This document shows positions 1 through 9,384 of a DNA stretch of 13,137 nt, piece after piece (position 1 is the first letter of the stretch; each line of letters starts with the position of its first letter). Under the pieces are notes generated by a model. That model was not told the DNA's origin. It searched no databases and worked only from the letters and a program-made list of their open reading frames with translations. The translations under genes and the position numbers were made by a program. This DNA is from Funneliformis mosseae (lineage: Eukaryota; Glomeromycota; Glomeromycetes; Glomerales; Glomeraceae), in contig CAJVPP010002922.1 of assembly GCA_910592005.1 (NCBI GenBank), positions 1 to 13,137 of the forward strand, in the 5' to 3' direction.

Positions 1-640
1 ACGGGCTCGTAACCTTACGTAAGATTACGAAGCGTAGGGTTTACGTAATACTTCGCATTATTAAATTTACTGATGATACATATGTGAGAATTTTTAATCT
101 TTAAGGAATATTTTGTATTAGAAATATTGTTTATAAGAAATATTTTAATTTTATTTATTTTTTTTTTTAAAAAAAAATAAAAATGATATCCATATTTTTT
201 ATATTGCGGCTAACCCCCCCATGTTAAGCATTAAAAAAAAATTTCATTATTTGGAATTATTTAACTTAATATTATAATTTTTGATAGATTAAAATGTGAT
301 AAGATCTTAATTTTATTCTTGGAACAATCATCTATTATAATGATCTATGCATTAGTCTATGTGAGATAATATATTTACGTCTTTTTTAAGAATTTGTAAA
401 GTTATTATCAAAACCGTTAAAACTATCAAAGCTTTTGAGACCTATCAAAACTGTCGAAACCCGTCAAAACCCATCGAAACTGTTAAAACAATTTCTGAAA
501 AGTTTCGACTTTTGCCAAAATGGGTTTAGAGTTTTGCCTCGCAACTATAACTGAGACATATAGCTAAGATAACAAATCTTTAAAACATCAAAATGTATAT
601 CACTGCATACAGACGGTAATATTAGGTGAAGGGTCCAATA
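1..640. other. AT-rich intergenic DNA, no gene seen
   Basis: I find no coding signal here on either strand. The first 60 bases are richer in CpG than the surroundings and hold two copies of the palindrome TTACGTAA (15-22 and 41-48). A T11/A9 palindromic run lies at about 155-180 and a C7 run at about 214-220. A degenerate short tandem repeat at 404-489 is listed separately. The LINE-like fossil begins fading in at about 640 on the minus strand. Confidence 0.6.
404..489. repeat. Degenerate 9-10-bp tandem repeat
   Basis: About eight or nine imperfect units of the form (A/G)TC(A/G)AAACC or GTTAAAACT follow each other, best preserved at 436-489. Unit length is mostly 9-10 bp, with one longer unit near 430. 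The array is non-coding and resembles a decayed minisatellite. Its period is similar to that of the array at 11687-11866, but the unit sequence differs. Confidence 0.6.
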
Positions 641-1860
641 ATTCTATGAGCTGATTTTTGATAGTAAAGTAAAGGTTAAACCTATTATTGTTTTCCCCAA
701 TTTTATCTAAGATTAATTTGTTGATAAAAACAAAGTAGACGAGTAGATTTCTGTAATTTTCTGTATTCTATGAGAGTATATTCACAGATGATGGTAATCT
801 TCTCTAGATAATGTACAATAAATACAAAGCCAATTTTTATATAAATCAGGTCATTTTACTAAAAGTTTATCTATTGTGAGTAGTTCATCAGTTAAGAATT
901 TTAACTTGAAGCCTTTTCTTCATCTTTGGACAAAAGAGGTAGTAGCAGAAGCATCTTTCATATTTGAGGAAAACACAGAAAAAGAAATAGGCTAATGAAT
1001 CTCAAAAGAATGAATATGTTGAATTAATTATAAGTTTCTATTGAGATCCATAAATATTGAGAATTGTTTAGCTGTATTAAGGTTTTTCCAGAATTTCCTA
1101 GTTGAAGTTTCAATAGGAATTTGATTAAAGCTGAGAAGAAACTGTAAATCATCACAAGTTGTAAGGTCGAGTAATAAAGATAATTTAAAGCATCCAACTT
1201 TTACTAAGTTATCAGCTATAATATTGTAATGATCCCCTAAATGACCTTTTACTTTTTTTAGCTTAATAGTAAGTTTTAACTTGCTGATTATATGATTGAC
1301 TAAGATCTATACAGTATAGTTAGATACTTTCTCATGAGTTCTTATTGTAAAATTATGATTTAGACAAAAATTGTAATAACCGTCAATAATTGCTTGACTA
1401 TCCAAATATATTGTTGACAAGAAGAGTTTGGGACAAATGATTAGAGCAGTAAAAAAGGCAAAAAGTTCAGCTCTAGTAGATGATGAGTGATGTAATACTG
1501 CAATATTAAAGGAATTTAGGTAGTTACATATTAAATCTAGGTAAATTCATCCTAGTCTCATTTTGTACTCTTCTAAAGTTAGAATTAAAAAAAGAGCCAT
1601 CAGTATAGAAATTGGATGTATTGAGATCTTTATATGAGTGAGATAGATTAATGAGTTCATCTTGATATAAAACATCCTTTATATATTTTCTAATAAGCAA
1701 ACATTTGTTGATTAAGTTGAGCATTCAATATATCTATTGCAGTCAGGAAATATACCAAATATGTATGTCGATCATTTTTTAATATAGTAATAATTCTGCT
1801 GATCAGAATTTTCTAGGTTTATTCCAAATTTAGAAATCAGAAATTGATTGGTTATAAATT
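640..1860 (-). mobile_element. LINE-like retrotransposon fossil: RNase H domain and C-terminal zinc motif
   Basis: Read on the minus strand from 1724 downwards, this is the 3' part of a non-LTR retrotransposon polyprotein, broken by frameshifts and stops. The RNase H fold is recognisable from four blocks in order: YTDGSF (Asp at 1599-1601), STRAELFAF (Glu at 1466-1468), IYLDSQAI (Asp at 1400-1402) and VKGHLG followed by NIIADNL (Asp at 1211-1213). All four carboxylates of the RNase H active site therefore survive. Further on, at about 793-841, comes NWLCIYCTLSREDYHHL, a Cys-x-x-Cys...His motif like the zinc-binding tail of such elements; the last cysteine is not obvious. At least one frameshift separates the TDGS block from the AELFA block. 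The reverse transcriptase core and endonuclease are not visible, so the copy is probably 5'-truncated. In-frame stops make it non-functional. Both ends are approximate. Confidence 0.75.
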
Positions 1861-1876
1861 AAAATTTTGGATAGAA

Positions 1877-1961
1877 TTTAGAACAGTATTTTATTTTAGA
1901 ACAGTATTTTTATTTAGAACAAAATTTTATTTTAAAACAGTGTTTTAGAAAAGAATTTTAT
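1877..1961. repeat. 18-bp tandem repeat, about five copies
   Basis: The unit TTTAGAACAGTATTTTAT is nearly exact in copies one (1877-1894) and two (1895-1913, one extra T). It is degenerate in copies three to five (1914-1930, 1931-1946, 1947-1961). A 17-A run follows at 1977-1993. The array sits between the end of the minus-strand gene fossil at 2104-5132 and the LINE-like fossil, so it may be a terminal repeat of one of them. Confidence 0.75.
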
Positions 1962-2103
1962 TTCATTTATCTTTTTAAAAAAAAAAAAAAAAATTTCAAA
2001 CTTATTTACAAAATGCCTCATTATTATTAAATTCATGTTTTATCTCTTGTAATATGCATAATAATTCACTTCACTTTTTTGAATTTAACTCAGAATATTT
2101 TTT

Positions 2104-5100
2104 TTAAACATTTTCGCCAAGTTGTTCAAGAAGGATTTTTACCTTTGACAACATTTCAGACTTAGTCATATTTTCTTCACTTTTCTAAGCCTTCGCTTTT
2201 AATTTCAAAATTGGTATAGACCTGAATAAAGAAGAATTATTTTTATTAATAAATATTTTGATAATATAATTTTTCCAAGCTTGTCTTGCCAAAAATATGG
2301 AATTTTTTAAATTTTTATTTAATCCATATTCTTCTAAACTCTAATCTATAAATTCAAGACTTTGTAGATAAGCCCAAAATCTTTGGCATTCTACAGATGA
2401 TTCTGATCAAGTTCTTGGTCTAACAGTTTGATAATTGTTATATCTGATTATTTTGAGTAAGTTATTTCTAAACTAAATTTTATTATAAAGTAAAATTTAT
2501 TAGTATTTTACTAATTAAATTAATTAAATTAAAAAATTACCTCAAGGAACTTTTTACAATTGCGTGCGGTTATTTTCTAATGATAATATTGCAGGACAGG
2601 AGGTATTAAAGGTTTTAGGGTCTTGTTTACCTTCTCTAATATCACATTTAATCCTTGATATTGTAAATGCCTGATCTAGATATGATGCAGTTTTCTTCTA
2701 TAATATTCTGTACTTCTGAACGGAGTCACATTAATTGAATTTCATCAGAAACTTCTATTAAGTGATATATAGGATGACGTCTTGCAGACCAAATAAGAAA
2801 ATATATTTTTTTAGCAGCTCTCTTTAATAAGGATTGCTGGTTTGTATAGCTTTCTGATTGCTTGAAGATAAACGAATGTTTGTTATAATAATATAATAAT
2901 AAAACAAAATTAACGTTAATATTTATAAAAGTACAAAGTTTAATAGTGATCTACCTGTTCATATTTTATCTGATAAAGCAAATCTTATTAGTTTTTGGCC
3001 TATATAAGATATTCTTCAACCAATATTTCAGAATTGCTTTTACATATGGCTATATAAGTTCCATAGAAATTACCTGATGGTATATATTACAGATAGCATC
3101 TTAAGATTTATGATAATCCGCACATTTTTTAAATAGGAAAGCTGATTATCTATTTGATAATCTTGGCATACAGCAAATCATTTTATATCAATTTCCCTAA
3201 TATAAAATTTAAGTTATCAAGTAAATAAAAATCTGAAAATCAGAAAAACGAATAAAATTTCAATTAATACTTACCAGTTTAATTCCACAAATGATCGAAG
3301 CATATTCATTTTTTCATGCAATGTCTTAGTATAAGTACTAGCTAAGGAAACTTATCTTTCAATTTTATAATATGATAATATGGGACACTATCAAAGATCA
3401 CTGCCATCTACTTATGAATTCCATCTCTAATACCTGTTATTTTTTCTATATGCAAAAGAACTTTTTTAATATTAGAAATAGAGTTAGAGTTAATATCAAT
3501 CAGATTAGGAATATAAATATTAGAGATGTTAACTCTTTGATCAGTAGTTCGTTGTTAAGTAATGCTAATCCTAGAGGCATGTATGATGCTTAATTCATCG
3601 TTAAAACTATATAGTTTGAAAATAAGGATATTGTTAGTTTTGTTAGTTATTATTTTGGCCACTTTTTCTTTTTGTATGTCAGTCAATGTTGGCAATTGTG
3701 TTTTGCATATTGGGCATTTTTTTTTTGATTCTTAATATTTTGTTGATGACAATTAGAACATTCCTTCATATTGGTGATATTAGTTCCTATAAATGTTATA
3801 AGAGAATTAATTGCATTAGTAGAGGATAATTTTTCTTCAGATAATAAATTAAGAATATTAGCAAGATAATTATATAATTTTTTATCAATAGCTTCTTACA
3901 TTTGAGAGTTAACATCAAAAAGTTTTTCAAGCTGTAACTTATTAAGGGAGTGATATGCCTAAGGTGAATCAGTATGTTGAATTTTGTTTTATGATAACAT
4001 ATTAAAAGTGACGAAGCTAGTAACAATATGGTAAATCACTGTATTATAGCCTCAGTTAAGATAATTTTTTTGCCCTCTTTGTTTATTATCAAATGCAAGA
4101 AATAAAAGTCCTTCGGGTAATGGTTCTTCTTGCTTTGATAATTTTTCTAACCATTTTTGAAATCGAAAGTAATTTTCTGAGCTTGTAATATGATTATTAA
4201 TATTGATAACCATCTTTGATCATGTGATTGAATACTTAATAGCTGAAAGAGCAAGTTGGATTTCTGAAACATACTTTCTATATCATGCATCATATATTGA
4301 ATCAACTGCAACAACAGTTTTAAAAAGTTTTTCTTGACTTAAAGTATCAGTACTTTAAACATTTTGAACTAAAGTTTCAATAAATGCTACAATAACTTTA
4401 TTACACCTATTGAGAACTATATATCATAAAATTCTCTATAGAAAATCTATTGTTATTTTGAATTAGTGATTCTAAATTATTAAATAATAATACGTATTCT
4501 GTATTTGCTATCTCAATAATCACGTTGACACGTTTTTGCTAGTTAGCAAATCTTAAATTCTATTGTCTAATAAGAATTTCATTAATTTTACATTGTTATT
4601 CATCATATAAGTTTTGCATTTTACTCATATTATTATAGACTCGCTATAATTGTTTCTTCAACTCTGCTATTTTATTTTTTTGATCTTCTATATAATTTTG
4701 CATTTGTATAACTTGATTATTAAGGTCCGCTATTGATTGTAATTTCTGCTAACTTTCTATTTACATAGATTTTAAGAGTTTTTTGGCTTCATCAAAATCA
4801 GCAATTGAATCGATATCATTATCCTCAAGCTGAAACCTTTTATTCTTTTGAACAGAACCTACAAGATGCTGATAAAACTGATTAGTAACAATGGTTTGAT
4901 TATAGTATCTTTCACAAATTGAATAGACATTCAAAGAAAAATGACAGTTAGCAAGTTCAGGAAGATAAATATAATATTATAAAAGTTTCTTAACTGTATT
5001 TTCATTATCAGCATATCTCCATTTTTGTGATTCTTTAGTTTCATAAGATTTTAATCCAATTTCATATTTTTCAGCTAGATCTGCAAACATGTATTGAAGA

Positions 5101-5132
5101 TTTCTTGCTTTGAGTTTTAGATAAGTAAACAT
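2104..5132 (-). pseudogene. Large decayed gene of an uncharacterised repeat-type family (coiled coil, Cys motif, introns)
   Basis: The minus strand from the ATG at 5130-5132 encodes a long protein broken by over 20 in-frame stops and several frameshifts, ending at a stop at 2104-2106. In order I see: an N-terminal block starting MFTYLKLKARNLQ; a coiled-coil-like stretch around 4600-4760 (heptad-like, rich in Q, I, L, K); a block with LPEGLLFLAFDNKQRGQ (about 4080-4130); a zinc-type motif CSNCHQQN...CPIC (about 3700-3770); IEKITGIRDG and MAVIFDSVPYYHIIKL (about 3360-3450); and LHEKMNMLRSFVELNW (about 3275-3325). Downstream come ADYHKS, DAICNIY, AKN..DLLYQIKYEQ, FLIWSARRHPIYHLIEVSDE and ECQRFWAYLQSLEF. 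Introns are still recognisable at 3197-3274 (GTAAGT...TTAG, restoring ELNW/EIDIK) and 2861-2954; 2468-2540 is a weaker candidate. From memory, similar multi-copy uncharacterised proteins occur in arbuscular mycorrhizal fungi and some aquatic invertebrates. I cannot name the family and assign no function. Coding-like residues continue to about 2015. Confidence 0.75.
3197..3274 (-). other. Fossil intron in the uncharacterised pseudogene
   Basis: On the minus strand the donor is CTG|GTAAGT (intron starts at 3274) and the acceptor is ATATTAG|GG (intron ends at 3197). Removing the 78 bp joins ...FVELNW to EIDIK in frame, splitting the Trp codon. Length and signals match the introns of the intact sirtuin gene in this window. 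Its presence means this copy did not arise by reverse transcription of a spliced mRNA. Confidence 0.7.
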
Positions 5133-5956
5133 TACAAAAAAAAAATTATTAAAATTAGTTAAATAAAATTTTGTTTTTTTATTTATGCTATTTAATAATA
5201 TATAAAGTAAATACTCAGTTTAAGCTCTCATTTACTTTAACAGAATAAACTTAACTATGTAGGATTATTTGTGATTATAAAAACTAGACATCTTGTTCTA
5301 TCTGTTTGAAAAGTTTTTATATCGAACAAATATTGTAAAAATTTTTTTCAAAATACAAGTATAAAATGAATAAATGAGCCAATCAAGTTTCAAGAATCTG
5401 CAATAGAATATTCTAGAACCCGTTTCCTTTTTTGGTATATCCCCTGACTGTAATATAGCAAATAATTGGTTAACTTTCTTTACTTTTTTTAAAAAAATGT
5501 AATATTAGTATAAAGATTTAGAAAATTCTAATAAATATAAAAATAGATCATGATAATTTATAAATAATCTAATTTATGTTATCATAAATAAAATAAGAGC
5601 AAGATATAATTAGATTAAGTTAATATATATACAAAAGGGATTTAACTATACAGAAGGTGATTGAACCAATTCTATATGCGATGATCTTCTATTCAACTAG
5701 CCAATAATTAAACGAAACAGAAATTCCGTCCTACATTAATAATAGTCATCACAAAAATTCAGCAAACAAGACTTTTTAATCTCAAAAACCAAAAAGTTGC
5801 AATCCCTTTCCATCATTAATAGATCTTGCCCCCCGAGAGTACACCTTCGTGATATTTTCATTACTGCCGTTGTCTTTGAATCGCTTCGCAAATAGTCTTA
5901 ACTTTGGGACTGAAAATTTATGTCTGATTTTGTCTGAAAAAAAAGTATTAATTAAC
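5133..5956 (+). promoter_or_regulatory. Intergenic region and probable promoter/5' leader of the sirtuin gene
   Basis: No conserved protein is visible here. The stretch separates two divergent starts, the minus-strand pseudogene at 5132 and the sirtuin ATG at 5957, so it may once have been a shared promoter region. A TATATATA run at 5624-5631 is a possible TATA element, but such strings are common in this AT-rich DNA. The last 150 bases are less AT-rich and include a C6 run at about 5829-5834. A five-codon upstream reading frame (5920-5937, ATG to TGA) ends 19 nt before the main ATG and would be translated only if the transcript starts upstream of it. The exact transcription start cannot be read from sequence. 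Confidence 0.35.
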
Positions 5957-8485
5957 ATGCTTACAAGAAGACGTGAAGAGAATTCTGCTGAAATTACAGG
6001 TCTGGGTTCGCCTAAACGTATACGAGTGGGTGAATCGGATCATGATTCACAGTATCCGACATGCTTTTCGACTCTCTCTTCTTCACATACATATACAATT
6101 TCAACCATCGCTCCTGTTGAGGCCGCTAATTTCTCAAATCAAGAAGGTTTGACTTCATCTTTAGATCATTCCGTTAATCATAATCACGCCGCAACAGATG
6201 AGACAATTCTGGTGTGTCAAACATCAGCACGAACTCTACAAGTTAGTCTTGAAGCAAGTAACCAAAATCTAGTTACCAAAGAATATATAATAGAAGGTAC
6301 AATCATATCGCAGCCAGAGGCTGTCGAAATAATCGAAGACTCTAAAGGGGGGGCCAATATAAAATCGGCAGATATTTTAGATGACGATGTGGTTGGGAAA
6401 CATCGTATTTTTATTGGAAAAAGGGAAGAAGGTGATGAAGATTATGACGATGACGATGATGAAGACTGGAACGAGGGTGATCATGCAAATGATAGTAGTA
6501 ATGAAACTTCATCCATTGAGGATATTATTGATCGAATGAGTCATGAGAATGTTGAAGATGATGAATCGTTATTATTAGATGAGGAAGACCTAAGTATATT
6601 TTGTTATTTATTTTTTCCAAGGTTTTACTATACCAAATTTAAATTTACATGAGAGTTTCTTTAACTCCAAACAGACATTCCGCCTTTGGACGATGATGAA
6701 ATTGAATATTACAGGCAGGAGGCTCGAGAAAAAGGTTTCTGATATTGCCATATTCTATTAATATGCGTAATGAATTTCATCTTTTATAACTTAAGATTTA
6801 CATTTTAGGAACACAAAATTTTATTCAAGAATATTTCTTTGAAAAAGGACTTTCTCTTCAAAAATTATTTTATGCTTTTGATTACAGATTGGTTAGTTAA
6901 AATAAATAAAATATATTTATATTGAATTCTAAATACTTTTAATTTCTCATACCTTGAATTGTTGGATTATAGCCAGGAAAAATAAATTTTTCTGATGTGC
7001 AATTAATTCAAGTTCTTAGTAAAGTTGTACAGAAGTTTCTCAGACAACGTTCAAAATTACCTAACGTTAATACTTTAGAAGACGTAGTCAGATTGTTACG
7101 AGAATCAAACAACATTATGGTTTTGACAGGTGCAGGGGTCTGTAAAATTTTTATTTACTGGAAAATGATTTCTTATGATAAAATATTAATGTATGGGAAA
7201 TTATCAGGTATCTGTGTCATGTGGCATTCCTGATTTCCGATCGGAAAATGGTATTTATTCTAGGTTATCTGAATTTGACTTGGATGACCCACAAGATATG
7301 TTCGATATCAATTATTTCAAAGATTGTCCTGAAGTCTTTTATTCATTTGCCAAGGTTATTGTTTCATATTTTTGACTTTTACTTCTTAATTTGAGATTAA
7401 ATTTTTTAAATAAGCATTTCAATATATGGATTCGAATTTATCACTATATAAATTTACAGGAAATTTATCCCAGCAATTTCACACCTTCACCTTCACATTA
7501 TTTTGTAAAACTATTGGAAGAAAAGGGAAAACTGTTAAGAAATTACACACAAAATATAGATACACTTGAACAAGCTGCTGGAATTAAAAATGTTCTACAA
7601 TGTCATGGTATTATATTTTATTTTATTTTGTGCAATATACAATTAAAAAATTAGGTTAAAGTTTTACATATTTTTTTTTTTTTTGTTTGTTTGGCAAAAT
7701 ATAGGATCCTTTGCAACTGCAAGTTGTATTGTGTGTGGCTATAAAGTAGATGGTAATGAGATCAAAGATGACATTCTAAACCAGCGAGTTCCGTATTGTC
7801 CTAAATGTGTTACCACCGATGATGAAGACAATGATATCGGAGAAAGTGTCTCTATAATGAAACCTGACATAGTATTTTTTGGCGAAAAACTTCCGCCAGA
7901 ATTTGATCGATCATTCCCCAGAGATAGAGAAAAAATTGATCTTCTGATTGTAATGGGAAGTAGCTTAAAGGTTGCCCCGGTTAGCGAAATAATGGGTAAG
8001 TAATTATCCTTTAAATTATTTAGATATATCTTATATAAATTTAAATGTAATAATTATTTATAGGTCAAATTCCTCATCGTGTCCCTCAAATTGTCATCAA
8101 CCGAACACCGATAAAGCATATGCAGTTCGACGTACAGCTTCTTGGCGATTGCGATATTATAATTCCTGAACTGTGTCGAATGCTCAAATGGGAACTAGTT
8201 CATGAAAAACTTCCCGGTGGTTCATCATTATGTAAAAGGTCTGAACCATATCGATTTTTAGAGCCACACATTTATTTTTTTGAGGGGGCGGTAGTGAAAC
8301 AAGGAGATTTAGCTGGACGTGGCGTAAGGACAGCAAGTATTGAAGATTTAAATGGTCAAGAAAAAGATAAAGTGGAAATTCGCGAAGATAACAAACAAGA
8401 TAATGCGAAAACAGTGAAAAGCAATAATATAGAGAAAATTTTACAATCTACTCTATCTCACTTAGAACATGACTGCCCATCTTAA
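5957..8485 (+). CDS. SIRT1-type NAD+-dependent protein deacetylase (class I sirtuin), eight exons, 650 aa
   Basis: Removes acyl groups from protein lysines, using NAD+ and releasing nicotinamide and O-acetyl-ADP-ribose; class I sirtuins act mainly in the nucleus on histones and regulators. Exons inferred from GT-AG signals and family alignment: 5957-6593, 6675-6734, 6809-6891, 6973-7137, 7208-7354, 7460-7607, 7705-7995, 8064-8485; introns are 81, 74, 81, 70, 105, 97 and 68 bp. The spliced frame is open for 650 codons. Residues 1-24 hold a basic patch (TRRR, SPKRIR), a possible nuclear signal; residues about 155-177 are almost all Asp/Glu. The catalytic core spans about 233-560: GAGVS (313-317), GIPDFRS (321-327), TQNID (394-398), catalytic His413 in CHG, zinc cysteines 421, 424, 445 and 448, FFGE (471-474), GSSLKV (498-503), NR (523-524) and GDCD (538-541). 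Every key residue is present. The core is closer to human SIRT1 than to yeast Sir2 in the motifs I can recall. Residues 571-592 resemble the SIRT1 ESA segment; a charged tail follows. The start is ATG 5957 (A at -3): the open frame continues upstream to 5780 but has no earlier ATG. Human SIRT1 is 747 aa and yeast Sir2 562 aa. Confidence 0.93.
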
Positions 8486-8639
8486 TAATATATTTTGCTG
8501 ATTCAATTCACTTACTTTATTTTATACGTCCAATCATTTTAAATACGACTTCCTTTACGGTTAGGTCCGTGTTACATTTTGTTGATAGGTTTAGATGAAT
8601 TTTATGATTCACAAGCAGACCTTCTGAACTATGTAAATC
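8486..8639 (+). other. Probable 3' UTR and downstream flank of the sirtuin gene
   Basis: This is non-coding sequence following the TAA at 8483-8485. I see no canonical AATAAA before the palindrome at 8640, so the polyadenylation site cannot be placed. Only weaker AT-rich variants are present. Confidence 0.4.
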
Positions 8640-8700
8640 ATACTACCGTGTGCATATTTCATTTCCGTTAAGCGGAAAAGAAATATGCACACGGTAGTAT
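8640..8700. repeat. Near-perfect 61-bp palindrome (foldback, possible mini-MITE)
   Basis: Left arm 8640-8660 is the exact reverse complement of right arm 8680-8700 (21 bp). After one A/A mismatch (8661/8679) the stem continues with TTTCCG (8662-8667) against CGGAAA (8673-8678) around a 5-base loop, TTAAG (8668-8672). The arms contain CTACCGTGTGCATATTTC, richer in GC and CpG than the flanks. TA lies just outside both CTACCG ends (8641-8642 and 8698-8699), as expected for a Tc1/mariner-type TA target site, though the TA is also part of the palindrome. It lies 155 bp after the sirtuin stop codon and could fold in its transcript. No T-tract follows that would suggest a simple terminator. Confidence 0.85.
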
Positions 8701-9384
8701 ATAATCAGCACGTGATTTCTAGTACAGAGATACTATTTCTATAGTATCAGTAAATTTAAGTTTATATCTATTTCATTAGGACAATAATTGCAATAATAAG
8801 TTTATAGGAAAAGTATGACTAAATCACTTTCTTACACTCTTTTTTTTGCCTTTTTTTTTTTGGTATAATTAAACAAAAGGTTTTATCTTCTAGTATGATT
8901 TTTTCATCTAATCAGATTTATAGAATATTTATAAACCAAATCTTATTTTGAAATAACGTGTATTTTAATGATTCTTATATTATAATTTTTCAATGAGTTT
9001 TAAATTTGATTTGTATAATAGTTTTTTATGTATAAGAAAATATCAGTTTTAAATTTATAAAACCCAAATAAAAATTAAGATTATACATTATACATTTTTT
9101 AAAAATATTCTAAATAAAGAGTAAATTTATTCATCGCAAGGGGGCGATACTCCTTATACATCGCCTTTATATATATTCCTTACCTAACCTTTTCTAACCA
9201 TTGTATGATTTTGAAACCTATACACATGTGCGGATGTATGATGGGAATCATGTGCGGAAATTGTGTTGGGTAGTGCGTAGATATCGCACAACGATACACA
9301 AATAATTTTTCAACTGTGCGCAAAAAAAATTTTTAATTAAATTTATCAAGTTTTTATAATGTATAAATGCTTTATTAATTGAAT
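8701..9384. other. AT-rich intergenic DNA with a CpG-richer patch
   Basis: No gene is visible. About 8701-9130 is AT-rich low-complexity sequence. About 9130-9315 is less AT-rich and holds several short dyads: ATCGC/GCGAT (9133-9137 with 9144-9148), a direct repeat CATGTGCGGA (9225-9234 and 9249-9258) and GTGCG/CGCAC (9273-9277 with 9285-9289). This patch may be an end of the neighbouring hAT element or an independent small insertion; I cannot decide between these. Confidence 0.5.

Noticed and set aside
404..489. CRISPR-like array
   Set aside because: Units are adjacent, degenerate and about 10 bp, with no spacers, and the window is eukaryotic.
3372..3593. Plus-strand open frame of 73 codons
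   Set aside because: It is antisense to the conserved IEKITGIRDG/FDSVPYY block of the minus-strand pseudogene and has no recognisable features of its own.
3796..4026. Minus-strand hydrophobic small protein (76 codons)
   Set aside because: It is an out-of-frame reading of the pseudogene. The correct frame gives YNTVIYHIVTSFVTFN and further family-like sequence, so the membrane-like look is an artefact of AT-rich codons.
5849..5956. N-terminal extension of the sirtuin starting at GTG 5849
   Set aside because: GTG is not a normal start in nuclear eukaryotic genes. The first in-frame ATG is 5957, with A at -3 and a basic N-terminus.
6594..6652. Short acidic protein ending at 6652
   Set aside because: The last ~20 residues ([13 protein letters not shown]...) are read-through of intron 1. 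A GT at 6594 and CAG at 6672-6674 join the frame to the next exon.
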